64,000 nt of DNA, taken from Asterochloris sp. CNOR1 (Eukaryota > Chlorophyta > Trebouxiophyceae > Trebouxiales > Trebouxiaceae). The translations under genes were made by a program, and so were the position numbers. Location: NCBI GenBank assembly GCA_963969365.1, contig OZ017755.1:558001-622000 (forward strand). Direction: 5' to 3'. The notes below the pieces were generated by a model, which did not search any database, was not told the origin of the DNA, and worked only from the letters and a program-made list of their open reading frames with translations. Shown piece by piece: positions 55,401 through 64,000 of the stretch (within the stretch, counting starts at the first letter, position 1; each line of letters starts with the position of its first letter).

Positions 55401-58400
55401 GGCGTTCGCGTCCAGAGAGTGCACGCTCTCTGCCAGCTGGGGCTGCCCAGCCAGGCTGTGCAGCTGCTCAGCACGCTGCTGAAGGTACAGGGTAATGTTG
55501 CAGCATGTGTGCAGGACTGCGCTGTTGCCATGTCTGCAATGCACTTGTGGCTACTGTGGGTGTTTGCATCCAGAGAGTGCAGGCTCTCTGCCAGCTGGGG
55601 CTGCCCAGCCAGGCTGTGCAGCTGCTCAGCATGCTGCTAAAGGTACAGCGTACTGTTGCAGCATGTGTGCAGGGCTGCGCTGCGCCCTTGTCTGCAACAG
55701 GCCTGTGGCTGCTGTGGATTTTCGCACTCAGCAAGGCAAGGCCCTCAGCCAGCTGGGGCTGCCCAGCTAAGCCGTGCAGCTGCTCAGAATGTATCTCGAT
55801 GTCAGTTGATTTTTGCAACAAGCTCTAACCCTGGTGCTAGTTGGGGTAGGGCAGATGACGACATGCCAGGCAGTTCTGTCAAAAGCAAGTCTTGTCCAGG
55901 ATGGATGAATGGTAGCCCTTTATTCTTGCAGCATGTGTGCGCATCTGCCATGGATGCAAACGGCCTGGCCTCAGTGCAGGTTACCCCTGCTGCTGCCCTG
56001 CACACCATGGTCGTCTGCCGGCAACCGGGCTCCCACTGCTGATGGTGTCTGCCAGCCTCAGCAATCAGAGCCTGTGACAGATACATGCAGCGGCTTACAT
56101 GTGCCGTCACCGAGGAGCCTTTGAGTAGAAAGCAATCCTTGTGCTGTAGGGTGAAGGTCTGCCAGGACTGGCGCCCTCATCAGATCTTGTGCTGCTCAAC
56201 GCCGATGGGTCTACCATGAAGCCGCCAGTCATTCCGTCCTTCAGAAATGATGAGTTCCCAGGCAAGAGTTCCCGTCTGGCAATGGGCTGCTTGCGCGTGA
56301 ACATTTGAATGGGTGTTGACACCTCTTCTGCATGGCTTGCTTGCCTGTTCAGGGCAGGGCAGCACCCTGGTCTGGCAGTTTGCTGACGGTGTGACGTCGC
56401 CTGCAGGTCACGCCAGCAACAAGGTCTGCATAGATGCGCTGCTGGCGGCAGCAATGCCTGCACCTGTGGAGGCCTTGTGTGGGCCCCTGCTGGCAGCCCA
56501 GCTGGTGCAGGCCAAGGCTGCCCTGCTGGCACAGGTCTGTGCTGTGCCATGCCTCTGGAGGCAGGTGCAGCCTTGCACAGCTGCGCCCATGGCAGCTGCT
56601 GCCGCGCCAGCCCAGGTGGAGCCTGGCTGCCTGGGCAAGGTCCAGGACCTTCTGCAGGTGAGCACTGGACGGCTGTGTCGGAGGGTCCGTTGAGACCATT
56701 CATGTGCCTCGCTCTGGCAAGCAGCGTCATTGCAGCTGCATACTCTGAGCATGTTCCAGCTGGGATGCTGAGGCTGCGGGCTGGGCAGTCTGCATGCGCG
56801 TGCTGGGCACGCCTGACTGATGCCACCGTATTGCAGGGAGTGCATGACAAGATGGTGCAGCAGGGGAGCGCTGCAGCTGCGATGCTGGCGGTGAGGACCC
56901 TGCTGCAGATGAGTGAGGTGAGGCGCAGCAATTATGTCGCTGTCCAGAGGCTTCAATGACTCATGCAGTTGGTACGAGAATTGTCCTTGCCCTTGTGAGG
57001 CCATTGATGCTGCAGAGCAGCAGGGGCTCCTCCTCTGTTGCATTGCATTCAGCCGAGAAGAAGGCATCACTTCAGGCCATGTCCTGCAGCATGCATGTTT
57101 GCACCATGCCAGAGCGCCCTGCACAACTTTCGAAGCATGCGACAGATCAGTGAATACTGAAATATGAGCCTGCTGATGAGAGGTGGGCTCCACGCCAGCA
57201 ACTCAGACGCAGCAAGTGACTGCACACGCTGCCCAGTTCACAAAGGCTGGCCGGCCAGGCAGCCTGCTGTCAGTTCAGCAGCCACAACAAACAATGCAGC
57301 GCAGCAACAGCACAGATGCCTGCCTGCACCCCTGCAGGTTGATGTGCTGCTGTGGCAGCCCCTGAATGCACTGGAGCGGGTGCACCAGGCCATGAAGCTG
57401 GCAGCGCAGCCGGAGCCATCTGGGGGGCCAGCCACCAGTGTCAAACCCCAGCTGTGGCTGCAGTGCAGGGCCCAGGTCAGCCCTTGCTTCTTCATCGGCC
57501 CGCTGCTTATGATAGTGTGGTCTGAGCAGCTGCGCCTCGGCAGCCAGTCTTTGTGTTGCTTGGAATGAGGATTGCTACTTCTGTAGTGTAGCTGCATCTG
57601 CTTGACACGGCTGTGCATGGGGTGCTACTGCTGCAGGACCAGCTGCTGCACAGACAACATACACATCACATGCCAGCATTCTCTCTGAGTGCCCTGCCAT
57701 GCAGGCTGTCAAGCTGCTGTGCCTGCTGCGGCAAGGCCCAGCTGCGGAGGCAATGTGGCAGGCTGCACAGGCAGAGGCTGAGAAGGCCGGTGAGAAGCTC
57801 CTGGTGCTGGAGATGCGCCGGCAGATGGCCCACCTGTGGGCGCAGCAGGGCAATGCAGGGCAGGCACTGCCAGCGCTGCAGCAGGTGAGGCTGCTGCCCT
57901 TGTGTTAGGCGGCAGCTGGCTGCTGAGTGGTGGGTGCTCCGGCCGCTGACTCTCCAGGTCTGGCTACAATGTTGCCCTGCACATACCATGCCAGCGCAGG
58001 CTGGCGCTTATGGACAATGGCTGCCTTGCAGCAAGCGTTTCATTCATGAAGCATTCAAAGAGGCCGCCTGGCCATGCTGCAGCGGGCGCACAGGGCTGGC
58101 ACTGATGGGACAGGAAACTTTGTGCCAGGGCAGCTGCAGAGGAGGACTGTCACAGCTGCACAGGCTGCGCCAGGCTGGCTGCCACACACATGCAGCTTGA
58201 CCATTGACTGTCTCTGTGGAGCCAGTCATGCCTGGGCACTTGCAACCCTGCTGCCTCGTGGCCCCTCTCACAGGAGACACGACACCACGCTGTACACCAG
58301 TAGCCAGCAGCTTACCACTGCCTGCATGCTGTGCAGGTACACACTGGGCTGGCGGGGCTGGAGGTGTCTGATGAACGACCAGGCATTGCAGCCCTAGAGC

Positions 58401-61206
58401 TAGGGGATATGCTGGACGCGCTGGGCCTGCCTGGGCAGGCTGGCACTGCCTGGCAGCAGGGCCTGGCTGCACTGCAGGGGAAGACAGCCGCCATGGGCCT
58501 GAAGGAGATGCAGGTGCGAGCTTGGGGGTGGCACTGACTCTTTGCTGCGCTGGACAGGCACAGCAGCGGGTTGTTCGGCCAGATGGAGGGCTGCTTTCGT
58601 TGCTTGATGAGTATTGGAGGCCCTCACTGCTGTGTCTGGAGTGTACCAGCCCAGCGTGCTCGTGCAGTGCCTCTTGGTTTGCAGTCCATGGCAGTGCAGT
58701 GTAGGCAGGCTCCTGGCAGCCCTTTGCCTGTGTGATGGCCCTGCAGGAGCACAGAGAGCTGCGCAATGTGTACGCCTGTGGGACCCCCCAGCTGCTCCAG
58801 GCACTGATGCGCGTCGCTGGGCACCATCTTTGGCAGCGCAGCTTGCAAGCAGCGGTTGAATCTGTCAGCGAGGCTGTTGCTCTGCTTCCCCATGTCAGGG
58901 ACACCCCGGCGGTGCATGCAGCCGCCCAGCACCTCTGCGGCAGCTGCCTGGTGCAGGCTGCCCGCCTGACAGGTGGGGCCAATCATGTGTATGTTGCTGT
59001 CTGCTTTGCACGGGCCCTTGAAGCAGAGGCTGGCATCCTGCTTGACTTGTGATATGTCACACACCCTGCCATGCTGCATCAGCCCAAGCAGCCCATCACA
59101 TCAAGGTCAGCATGCCGCATGGCATACAGGCAAGCCTCGGCCATGGAGCTGATAATCACTAGCTTACTGCAGGGGCTGTCCCAGACTCTGGTGCTGTGGA
59201 CCACCTCTCAGCAGCTATCAGCTTTGCAGTTACAGATGCGGCAGGACCAACACTATCGGTGGCCAGGGCGGCACTTCTGGAGCTGGCAGGTGCACACATG
59301 GGTGCAGGCGCTGCAGGGCAGGCTCATGCTGCCCTGCAGGCTGCTGCCCGGGCGGCTGCCTGCCTGTCCGTGCTGCAGAGGGGCGCTGCCGGCCTGGGAC
59401 AGGTCCCCCCTGCCGCAGTGCCTGCCTGGACGGCACAGCTGCTGAACGGTGAGGCCGCCATGCAGCTGGGGCATCAAGAACAACAGTAGCAGGGCTCTGC
59501 TGTCTAAGGGTGATTCCTGCTCCACAACCAAGGGGTCATGTCAGTTCATCAGTGAGCAGGCCCCTTGTCACTTCAAAGCCTGATGCAAAGCCCTATCGGT
59601 CCACTGTTTGGCGGCGGGCGGTCATGTGCAGACCTGATGCAGCCCCGCCCCCTCCCCCTCCCCCCCCCCCCCCCCCCCCCCCCCCCGCCTTTGTTCCCCC
59701 TCTTCCCCCCCCCAGAAATAGATGCTGATGCAAAGCCCTGCAACAAGGTGTCCTCCTGCCTGCAGCCCAGGAGGCTGCTTTTGCTCAGGCTCAGCGGCGT
59801 CCAGCGTCCGAGCTCTTGCCAGAGCACCAGAGCCGAGCTCTGCTGGCCCTTTTTGCCGGGCTGACCACAGCCATGGACACAGGCAGCCTGCAGTCCAGGG
59901 AGGAAGCAGCTGCTCAGGCTTTGCAGCTGCACACCGTGCTGAGGTGAATCCTTGCTCCATTGTGCATCACAGCTAAATCCCCTGCCCACAGCAATTGCCT
60001 GTGTATCTGCAGCTCAAGTAACACATGGGTTTCAGCCCACATTTCAAGCTTGTGCATGTTGGTATATGCTCCTCTCAGCCGTAAGAGCTCTCCTTTCCAT
60101 GCCAGTACTCTCATTGGCCACAGTGTTGACCAAGTGATGATGCACATCTCAGCACTCAGCAGCGCGAGTGTTCAGGTGAGTGCCTGGCTGCAGGGACCAG
60201 TTGCCCAGGTACAAAGCGGAGTGCTGCCTGCTGGTGCCGCCGCTGCCAGCTGAAGTGGCTGCAGCCCCACCAGCAGGAGCGGTGGCAGTGCAGTGGCTCC
60301 TGAGAGACGCTCCCTTGTCGTGAGTTGACCCAGTGCTCAGGATGTTCAGCCACATTGCCACTGTGCATCTTACCACCTGGTAGTGGCCGTCTTGTCAAGC
60401 TCCAAGCGCATGCTTGGCATGACACCTCTCATGCCTGCAAGGAGGCTTTCTGTCAGCGCATACAGTCACCAAAAATGCATCCTTAAGATGAAATAACTGT
60501 GCCTGGGCACTGCGGGTTCACGCCATAAGAGAGCTGCATCTGATTGCGCTGCAGGGCCACTACTGCCATGCTGCCCCTTGACCAGGGTAGTGCCCAGATT
60601 GCCAGCTTCCTGCTTGACGTGAGGCCGCCACAGGCAGCAGCGACCCTGCTGTATGTGTGCAGCACGGCTGGGGGCCTGCACATGGGGCAAGCCACTCGCA
60701 GCCTGGCTGAGCTACGTGAGGTGGAGGCAGAGGTCAAGCAGGTCTGTGGAGGACATTTCAGATGTGTGCTGGTCTTGTTGCATCTCACGCAGGCACTACT
60801 GGCTAGACTGCCTAGCCCTGGCCTGCCTTGCTGCCTGTTAGCACGCTGGACGCTGATGGCATGTGGTGCTCTGCAGGCAGCGCAGTCGCCAGCAGCCCCT
60901 GTCATGCAGAGACTGCAGCGTCGCGTTGCAGCCTTCCTAACAGGCACTGAGTGGGATGAGGAGCTGGAGCAGGCGCTTGTACCAGATGGCAGAGCAGCGG
61001 CCAGCATGACCCCAGCAGCACCCACGCCTGCTGCAGCTAAGGGGCCTGCTGGCAAGGGCAAGCCTGCTGCTGCCGCAGAACCTGAAGACAGCTGTGCAGC
61101 AGAGAGGCAGACCATGCTGGCACTGCTGAATGCTGCAGGCGGGTATGTTGCCCCTGATGTACCACAATGGCTTGCCCAGACCTTAAGCCAGATCAAGGCT
61201 GCTTGA
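43485..61206 (+). CDS. CFAP54: CFAP54, ciliary central-apparatus protein
   Basis: A very large TPR-rich protein of the central-pair C1d projection of motile cilia. The N-terminus is diagnostic: ADKLLIVGSQLCKHNQLLLA, then LPSEHLYWLVLNATKATHMA, AVQFLAAANAALE, PWRVEVAAMLSTALRESG and GLAAVAELRRLEGL follow the order of human CFAP54. Later come a fibronectin-like segment (GLQPNETYMLAVAIYDE, 48401 on), EAQIARLKICKRLLLAMQ and DDRLISEAAMHTYNCLAPLL. Exons I could phase include 43485-43768, 43907-44157, 44339-44593, 44832-45082, 45246-45494, 45617-45967, 46267-46404, 46627-46756, 47017-47237, 47423-47563, 47876-48182, 49359-49532, 49764-49943, 50174-50396, 51156-51366, 51644-51757, 52198-52504, 52716-52921, 53163-53306, 54890-55026 and others. 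The last exon, from about 60882, ends WLAQTLSQIKAA. The total is about 35 exons. Ala-rich low-complexity insertions occur (45246-45494, 52198-52504). At least three introns use GC donors (after 47563, 49067 and 56261). Some internal borders are approximate. Confidence 0.9.
46165..46240 (+). repeat. Two decayed copies of a CFAP54 acceptor and exon start
   Basis: The exon at 46267 begins after ttcatgcag with gttctcttctgtctgcat (VLFCLHN). Upstream in the intron the pattern recurs as ttcgtgcaggtgctccactgtctgcac (about 46169) and cccatgcaggtgcttctctgcctgcac (about 46212), each with its own AG acceptor but no usable frame beyond. Confidence 0.7.
46857..46921 (+). repeat. Short tandem repeat of about 15 bp
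   Basis: Four to five copies of ggcagggctgcagctgg-like units lie in a CFAP54 intron. Confidence 0.75.
47728..47756 (+). repeat. Decayed copy of a CFAP54 exon start
   Basis: The exon at 47876 contains cacctgcagcaggctcagg(cc). The same 20-odd bases occur about 150 bp upstream in the intron at about 47732, then diverge. Confidence 0.55.
49227..49647 (+). repeat. CFAP54 exon 49359-49532 flanked by decayed copies of both its ends
   Basis: Upstream, at about 49248-49285, caccagcagttggcagactctgtgagggtgacagg resembles the acceptor and start of the exon (cactgcagatggcagactttgtgagggatgacagg). Downstream, at about 49617-49647, gtgcagcagatacaaagcttcaccttccag resembles its end (gtgcagcagaagcagagcttcaccattcag). 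This is consistent with old tandem duplication of the whole exon unit. Confidence 0.7.
55400..55800 (+). repeat. Triplicated CFAP54 exon end with donor
   Basis: The exon ending near 55484 closes with RVQRVHALCQLGLPSQAVQLLSTLLK and a gtacag donor. The same segment recurs at about 55568-55641 with near-identical DNA and again gtacag, and a third, shorter copy lies at about 55725-55785 (AL.QLGLPS followed by a stop). The intervening intron sequence (tgttgcagcatgtgtgcagg..tgcgct) is also repeated, so the unit is about 160 bp. Confidence 0.85.
59660..59686 (+). repeat. Poly-C tract (27 C)
   Basis: An uninterrupted run of 27 C, followed by more C-rich sequence to 59713, lies in a CFAP54 intron. 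The opposite strand is poly-G and could form G-quadruplexes. The length should be treated with care because homopolymers are error-prone in sequencing. Confidence 0.9.
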
Positions 61207-61297
61207 CAGTGCCACTAGATTTCAGATGAAAAATCAATGATGAATTGAGTGCAGGCTACATCGCTGCATGTGCACATGCAGAAAAGTGCCAGGGGAG

Positions 61298-64000
61298 TCA
61301 ATCGTCGTCAGGATCATCAGCAAAAGCAGCCACTTTGCTGAGCAGTCGTCCACCTCCACGTTTGACTGCCCTGCCTTGGACAGCAGCAACAGGCGGACCT
61401 TTGCCTTGCGCTACCACGCCAAAAGCCAATGCACCCTGCAACACGCAGCACTCATGAGTGCGTCAGGATTGTTGGGCACTGGTTCCAGTACTCAACTGCT
61501 CCTCAGGCTGGCTGTGTGCACACCTTGCTGCCTGCCCCTGGTTCTGTGATCTCTGACTTGAAGGCTGCAACCTTCGGGGTTTCCTTCATCTCAGCCTTGA
61601 CCGCTGGCACTGAGGTCTGCCAGCCACCTGACTGCGGCTGCGCTGCTGGCTGCTGCTGCCAGCCACCTGACTGGGGCGGCTGTGCTGCTGCTGTCTGCTG
61701 CCAGCCACCTGACTGGGGCGGCTGCCAGCCACCCCTGCCTGCAAGCTGCTGCTCATGCCATTGAGCGGGGCTCAACGCTGGCTCTGGTGGGATGGGATTG
61801 TCTGGTGGAAGAGGGGGTGCTGCTTCACTGCATCACACAGCCATTTGATGTGTTACAAGGCACCACCAGCAGCATACAGCCTCTGCCAGTGTGTGGTAAT
61901 GGACTCAAAAGAGCTGCATTGCACATCGCACGCTGATTGCTGATGCCTGGAGGAGGGCAGAGGGCAGCATCAGGCAGAGGCACGTACAGCTCACCTGTCA
62001 GGTGGCAGCGGTGGCTGACCGCTGGCATCAGGGCTGGCAGCAGCAGCCGCCTGAGGAGCTGCAACTGCTTGCGCTGCCCTGATCCTGCAGGCACCGAGCT
62101 CGGTCAGTGCGCCGATGGCACTGCTTGCTGACCACTGTTTGCCAGGGCCTGGTGTGTGCAGCATGGTAGGTACTCACTGGGGTTCCAGGCAGGCAGCCTC
62201 CTTGCCGGCGTAAGCACTGTCATACACTGATAAGATGGTGCCGGGCTGCCACCAATTCTGTCAGGCAACTCACTGAGCCTCCAGGCGGGCAGCCTCCTTG
62301 CCAGCCCGCTTTCTGTCCTTCCTATCTCTGCTGGCCTTGGTCCGCTGATTCTCATCTGCTTTGAGCTCGAGCAGCCTCTGCAGACGCAGTGGCAGCAGGA
62401 TGCTGAGCTCAGCACCCACCTCATGAGCAGGGGACATGCCAGGCAGGGGACATGCTGAGCTTCTGCAACCGCCTAGCAGAGAGTGAGCCCTTCTGCTCAG
62501 CAAGGCTGACAGGCACATGGGAGGCGGGCAGGAGATCCGGCTACCTTGCGGTGGTGGTGGTCATATGAGCTCATGTGACCTTCCAGCTCCATGGCGTTCT
62601 TGTACTGCTTGTGGCACGTCTGCGCCCAGGGAAAGGGCTGTCAGAACTTAGCACAAGTGCCACCCTGCAGGAAGCCTAAGGGTGCAGAGAACACAACCTC
62701 AGGAGCCCAAGCTGAGTTTGTGACGGCTGCCAAGCTCTCACTCAGGCAAGGCAGTGCCTGCTTATCAGTGGTGGTGCTCACATGGACCTTTTCTGTGCTT
62801 ATGATGTGGCAAGTCGGCTGCAAGGTGTAAGTGCATATGCATATGGGACCCCAACAGCACAGCAGATCCTGCAAAGCTGCAGGGGCCACCGGCAGCAAGC
62901 TGCTGCATGTATGCCCACCTCACAGTAGAAGGTGCGCTGCTGCTGGGCGACCTCCTGGCGAATCTGCTGCTCCAGCTCGGCTTGCATCTACACAGTGCAG
63001 TGGGAAAGGCGGCGTGATAGGACCTGACCGTGGCAGACGCAGTCTGTGATGGGTGCGCACGCAGCAGCCCACTGCGTCTGGCTCCAAGCTGCAGCCTGAG
63101 CACAAACTCCAGGGAAGTGGCCACATGAGCAGCTTGGAAAATTGAGCTCTGAGTGGCGACACTGGAGCCAGTAGGACATGCTGCGAACGGCAGTGCATTG
63201 GTCCCCATGGCAAAGAAGTGTTGCTCATGGTGCAACACGAGCAGGGTCCTGAAGCTGCCCCTTAGCAGTCCTGACAGGACAGCCGCAAGCCTGCTCCCCA
63301 ATGCCTGGACAGCCCAACAGCATCCACTCGGCACATCACAGGCGCCACACAACTCCGCTCGGCAATGCTGGGCAGCCAAGTTATTGAGCTAGAGCCTGGA
63401 ATGTCTGAGGCGCCACCTGAGGTGCGCCCAACATGCAATGTGGCCACTCGCTGCAGCCTACCTGACGGCGGGCAGCCCGTGTCTCGTCCTCGTCTGCCTG
63501 CACCTCCACCTCCAGCTTGCGGCGCACGACGTTGTCTGCGTCTGTGTAGAAGGTGTCCTGCTGGGCCTTGCCCAGCCCCAGACGCAGCCCAGCCTCCACG
63601 CCGCCCTGCACAGGCTCTGTGATGCCTGCAGAAGAGGACCATCTGTGGTGATGAAGCAATAAGGAAGCCTGGCTGCAGGTACAGGTGACACAGCTGACGC
63701 CGCTCTTGCACCAGATGAAGCCTGCGGGCGGCAGGCGTGTGCTGGTATGAAAGTCTGCAGGGTACCACAGGTGCCAACCCCCTCAGCTCTGTGCTGCCTG
63801 AACCAGCAGACCGCTTCTGGTCAGTTAGGGTTTGCCTGCAGCAGTGCATGAGGCGGCGCTGGGGCGTCACGCCTGCAGGTGGCAGGAGGGTACTAATATG
63901 GGCAGCTCCAGGCGACCCAGTGATTGAAGCAAATAGCAGCACCTCTGCAGTGGCTCTGTGATGCATCATAGCACTGTTTCTGTTGACGATGCAGGTGCAT
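61298..64000 (-). CDS. GPATCH8-like C2H2 zinc-finger protein (5' end outside window)
   Basis: A probable RNA-processing protein of the GPATCH8/ZNF804-like type, by similarity. Exons, 5' to 3': 63625-63462 (GLRLGLGKAQQDTFYTDADN, then RRKLEVEVQADEDE), 62987-62919 (coiled coil ending FYCE), 62619-62545 (TCHKQYKNAMELEGHMSSYD HHH), 62377-62274 (RLLELKADENQRTKASRDRK), a repeat-rich exon around 61775-61560, and a last exon from about 61435 to 61298 ending LLSKVAAFADDPDDD. The zinc finger C-x2-C..H-x5-H is split over the FYCE/TCHKQ junction; its first Cys lies in FYCE. The order 'RRKLEVE, coiled coil, FYCE.C, SYDHHHRKRL, KDRKR' follows GPATCH8. A complete G-patch is not visible here; only GLRLGLGK remains, or it lies beyond the right edge. 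The middle of the tail carries PPQSGGWQ repeats. It is convergent with CFAP54, 91 bp apart. Confidence 0.75.
61620..61735 (-). repeat. Coding repeat, (A/P)QSGGWQ units
   Basis: Four copies of a PPQSGGWQ-type unit, separated by short Gln/Ala runs, are encoded on the minus strand. On the plus strand this reads as repeated ccagccacctgactggggcgg. It lies in the tail of the zinc-finger protein. Confidence 0.8.
62172..62206 (-). repeat. Decayed copy of a zinc-finger gene exon end
   Basis: The exon 62377-62274 ends ggcaaggaggctgcccgcct followed by ggaggctca and gtgagt. About 85 bp further into the intron the same 20 bases recur with one change (ggcaaggaggctgcctgcct), followed by ggaacccca and gtgagt, again with a good donor. 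Confidence 0.75.

Noticed and set aside
56107-56931. 274-codon minus-strand open frame
   Set aside because: It is antisense to CFAP54 exons that are in phase on the plus strand; no domain is visible.

Overview
The window is nuclear DNA of a eukaryotic green alga (Chlorophyta), judged from gene content and gene structure. Genes are split into many short exons (about 50-360 nt, one of 836 nt). Introns end almost always in a CTG/TGCAG acceptor, the sequence is GC-leaning, and the products combine plant-type proteins (UBP12/13-like deubiquitinase, thylakoid DUF1499 protein, ABIL-like protein) with a motile-cilium protein (CFAP54). There is no bacterial operon structure, rRNA, recognisable tRNA or CRISPR. 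I cannot name the species.

Layout, left to right. 0.5-6.3 kb (+): a seven-exon reading frame in consistent phase that I do not recognise, ending in a long coiled-coil exon; 6.3-9.7 kb holds doubtful further exons and degenerate repeats. 9.7-18.0 kb (+): complete CPSF73 (CPSF3), the pre-mRNA 3'-end endonuclease, 14 exons and about 716 aa. 18.7-20.2 kb (+): ribosomal protein eL6 (RPL6), 4 exons. 20.7-29.1 kb (-): a UBP12/13 (USP7)-like deubiquitinase in 21 phase-consistent exons whose first two exons encode a U-box, so the model is a U-box-MATH-USP fusion. 29.4-31.4 kb (+): DUF1499 protein with a twin-arginine thylakoid signal, divergent from the deubiquitinase. 31.9-33.4 kb (-): small protein with a probable ubiquitin-like or doublecortin-like fold. 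33.4-39.1 kb: mostly unassigned, with hairpins and tandem repeats. 39.1-40.9 kb (+): exonuclease 1-like nuclease fragments, possibly decaying. 42.7-43.3 kb (+): short Abl-interactor-like (SCAR/WAVE) protein. 43.5-61.2 kb (+): CFAP54, a very large ciliary central-apparatus protein. 61.3 kb to the right edge (-): GPATCH8-like C2H2 zinc-finger protein, 5' end outside the window.

The genes are unrelated housekeeping and ciliary genes, as is usual in a eukaryotic chromosome. Three things stand out: the in-frame ubiquitin-ligase/deubiquitinase fusion; two homologous introns of nearly equal length inside that gene (introner-like); and repeated decayed copies of exon edges, with their splice sites, inside neighbouring introns of several genes. 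Exon borders were read by eye from splice sites, frame and remembered family sequences; no alignment or RNA evidence was available.
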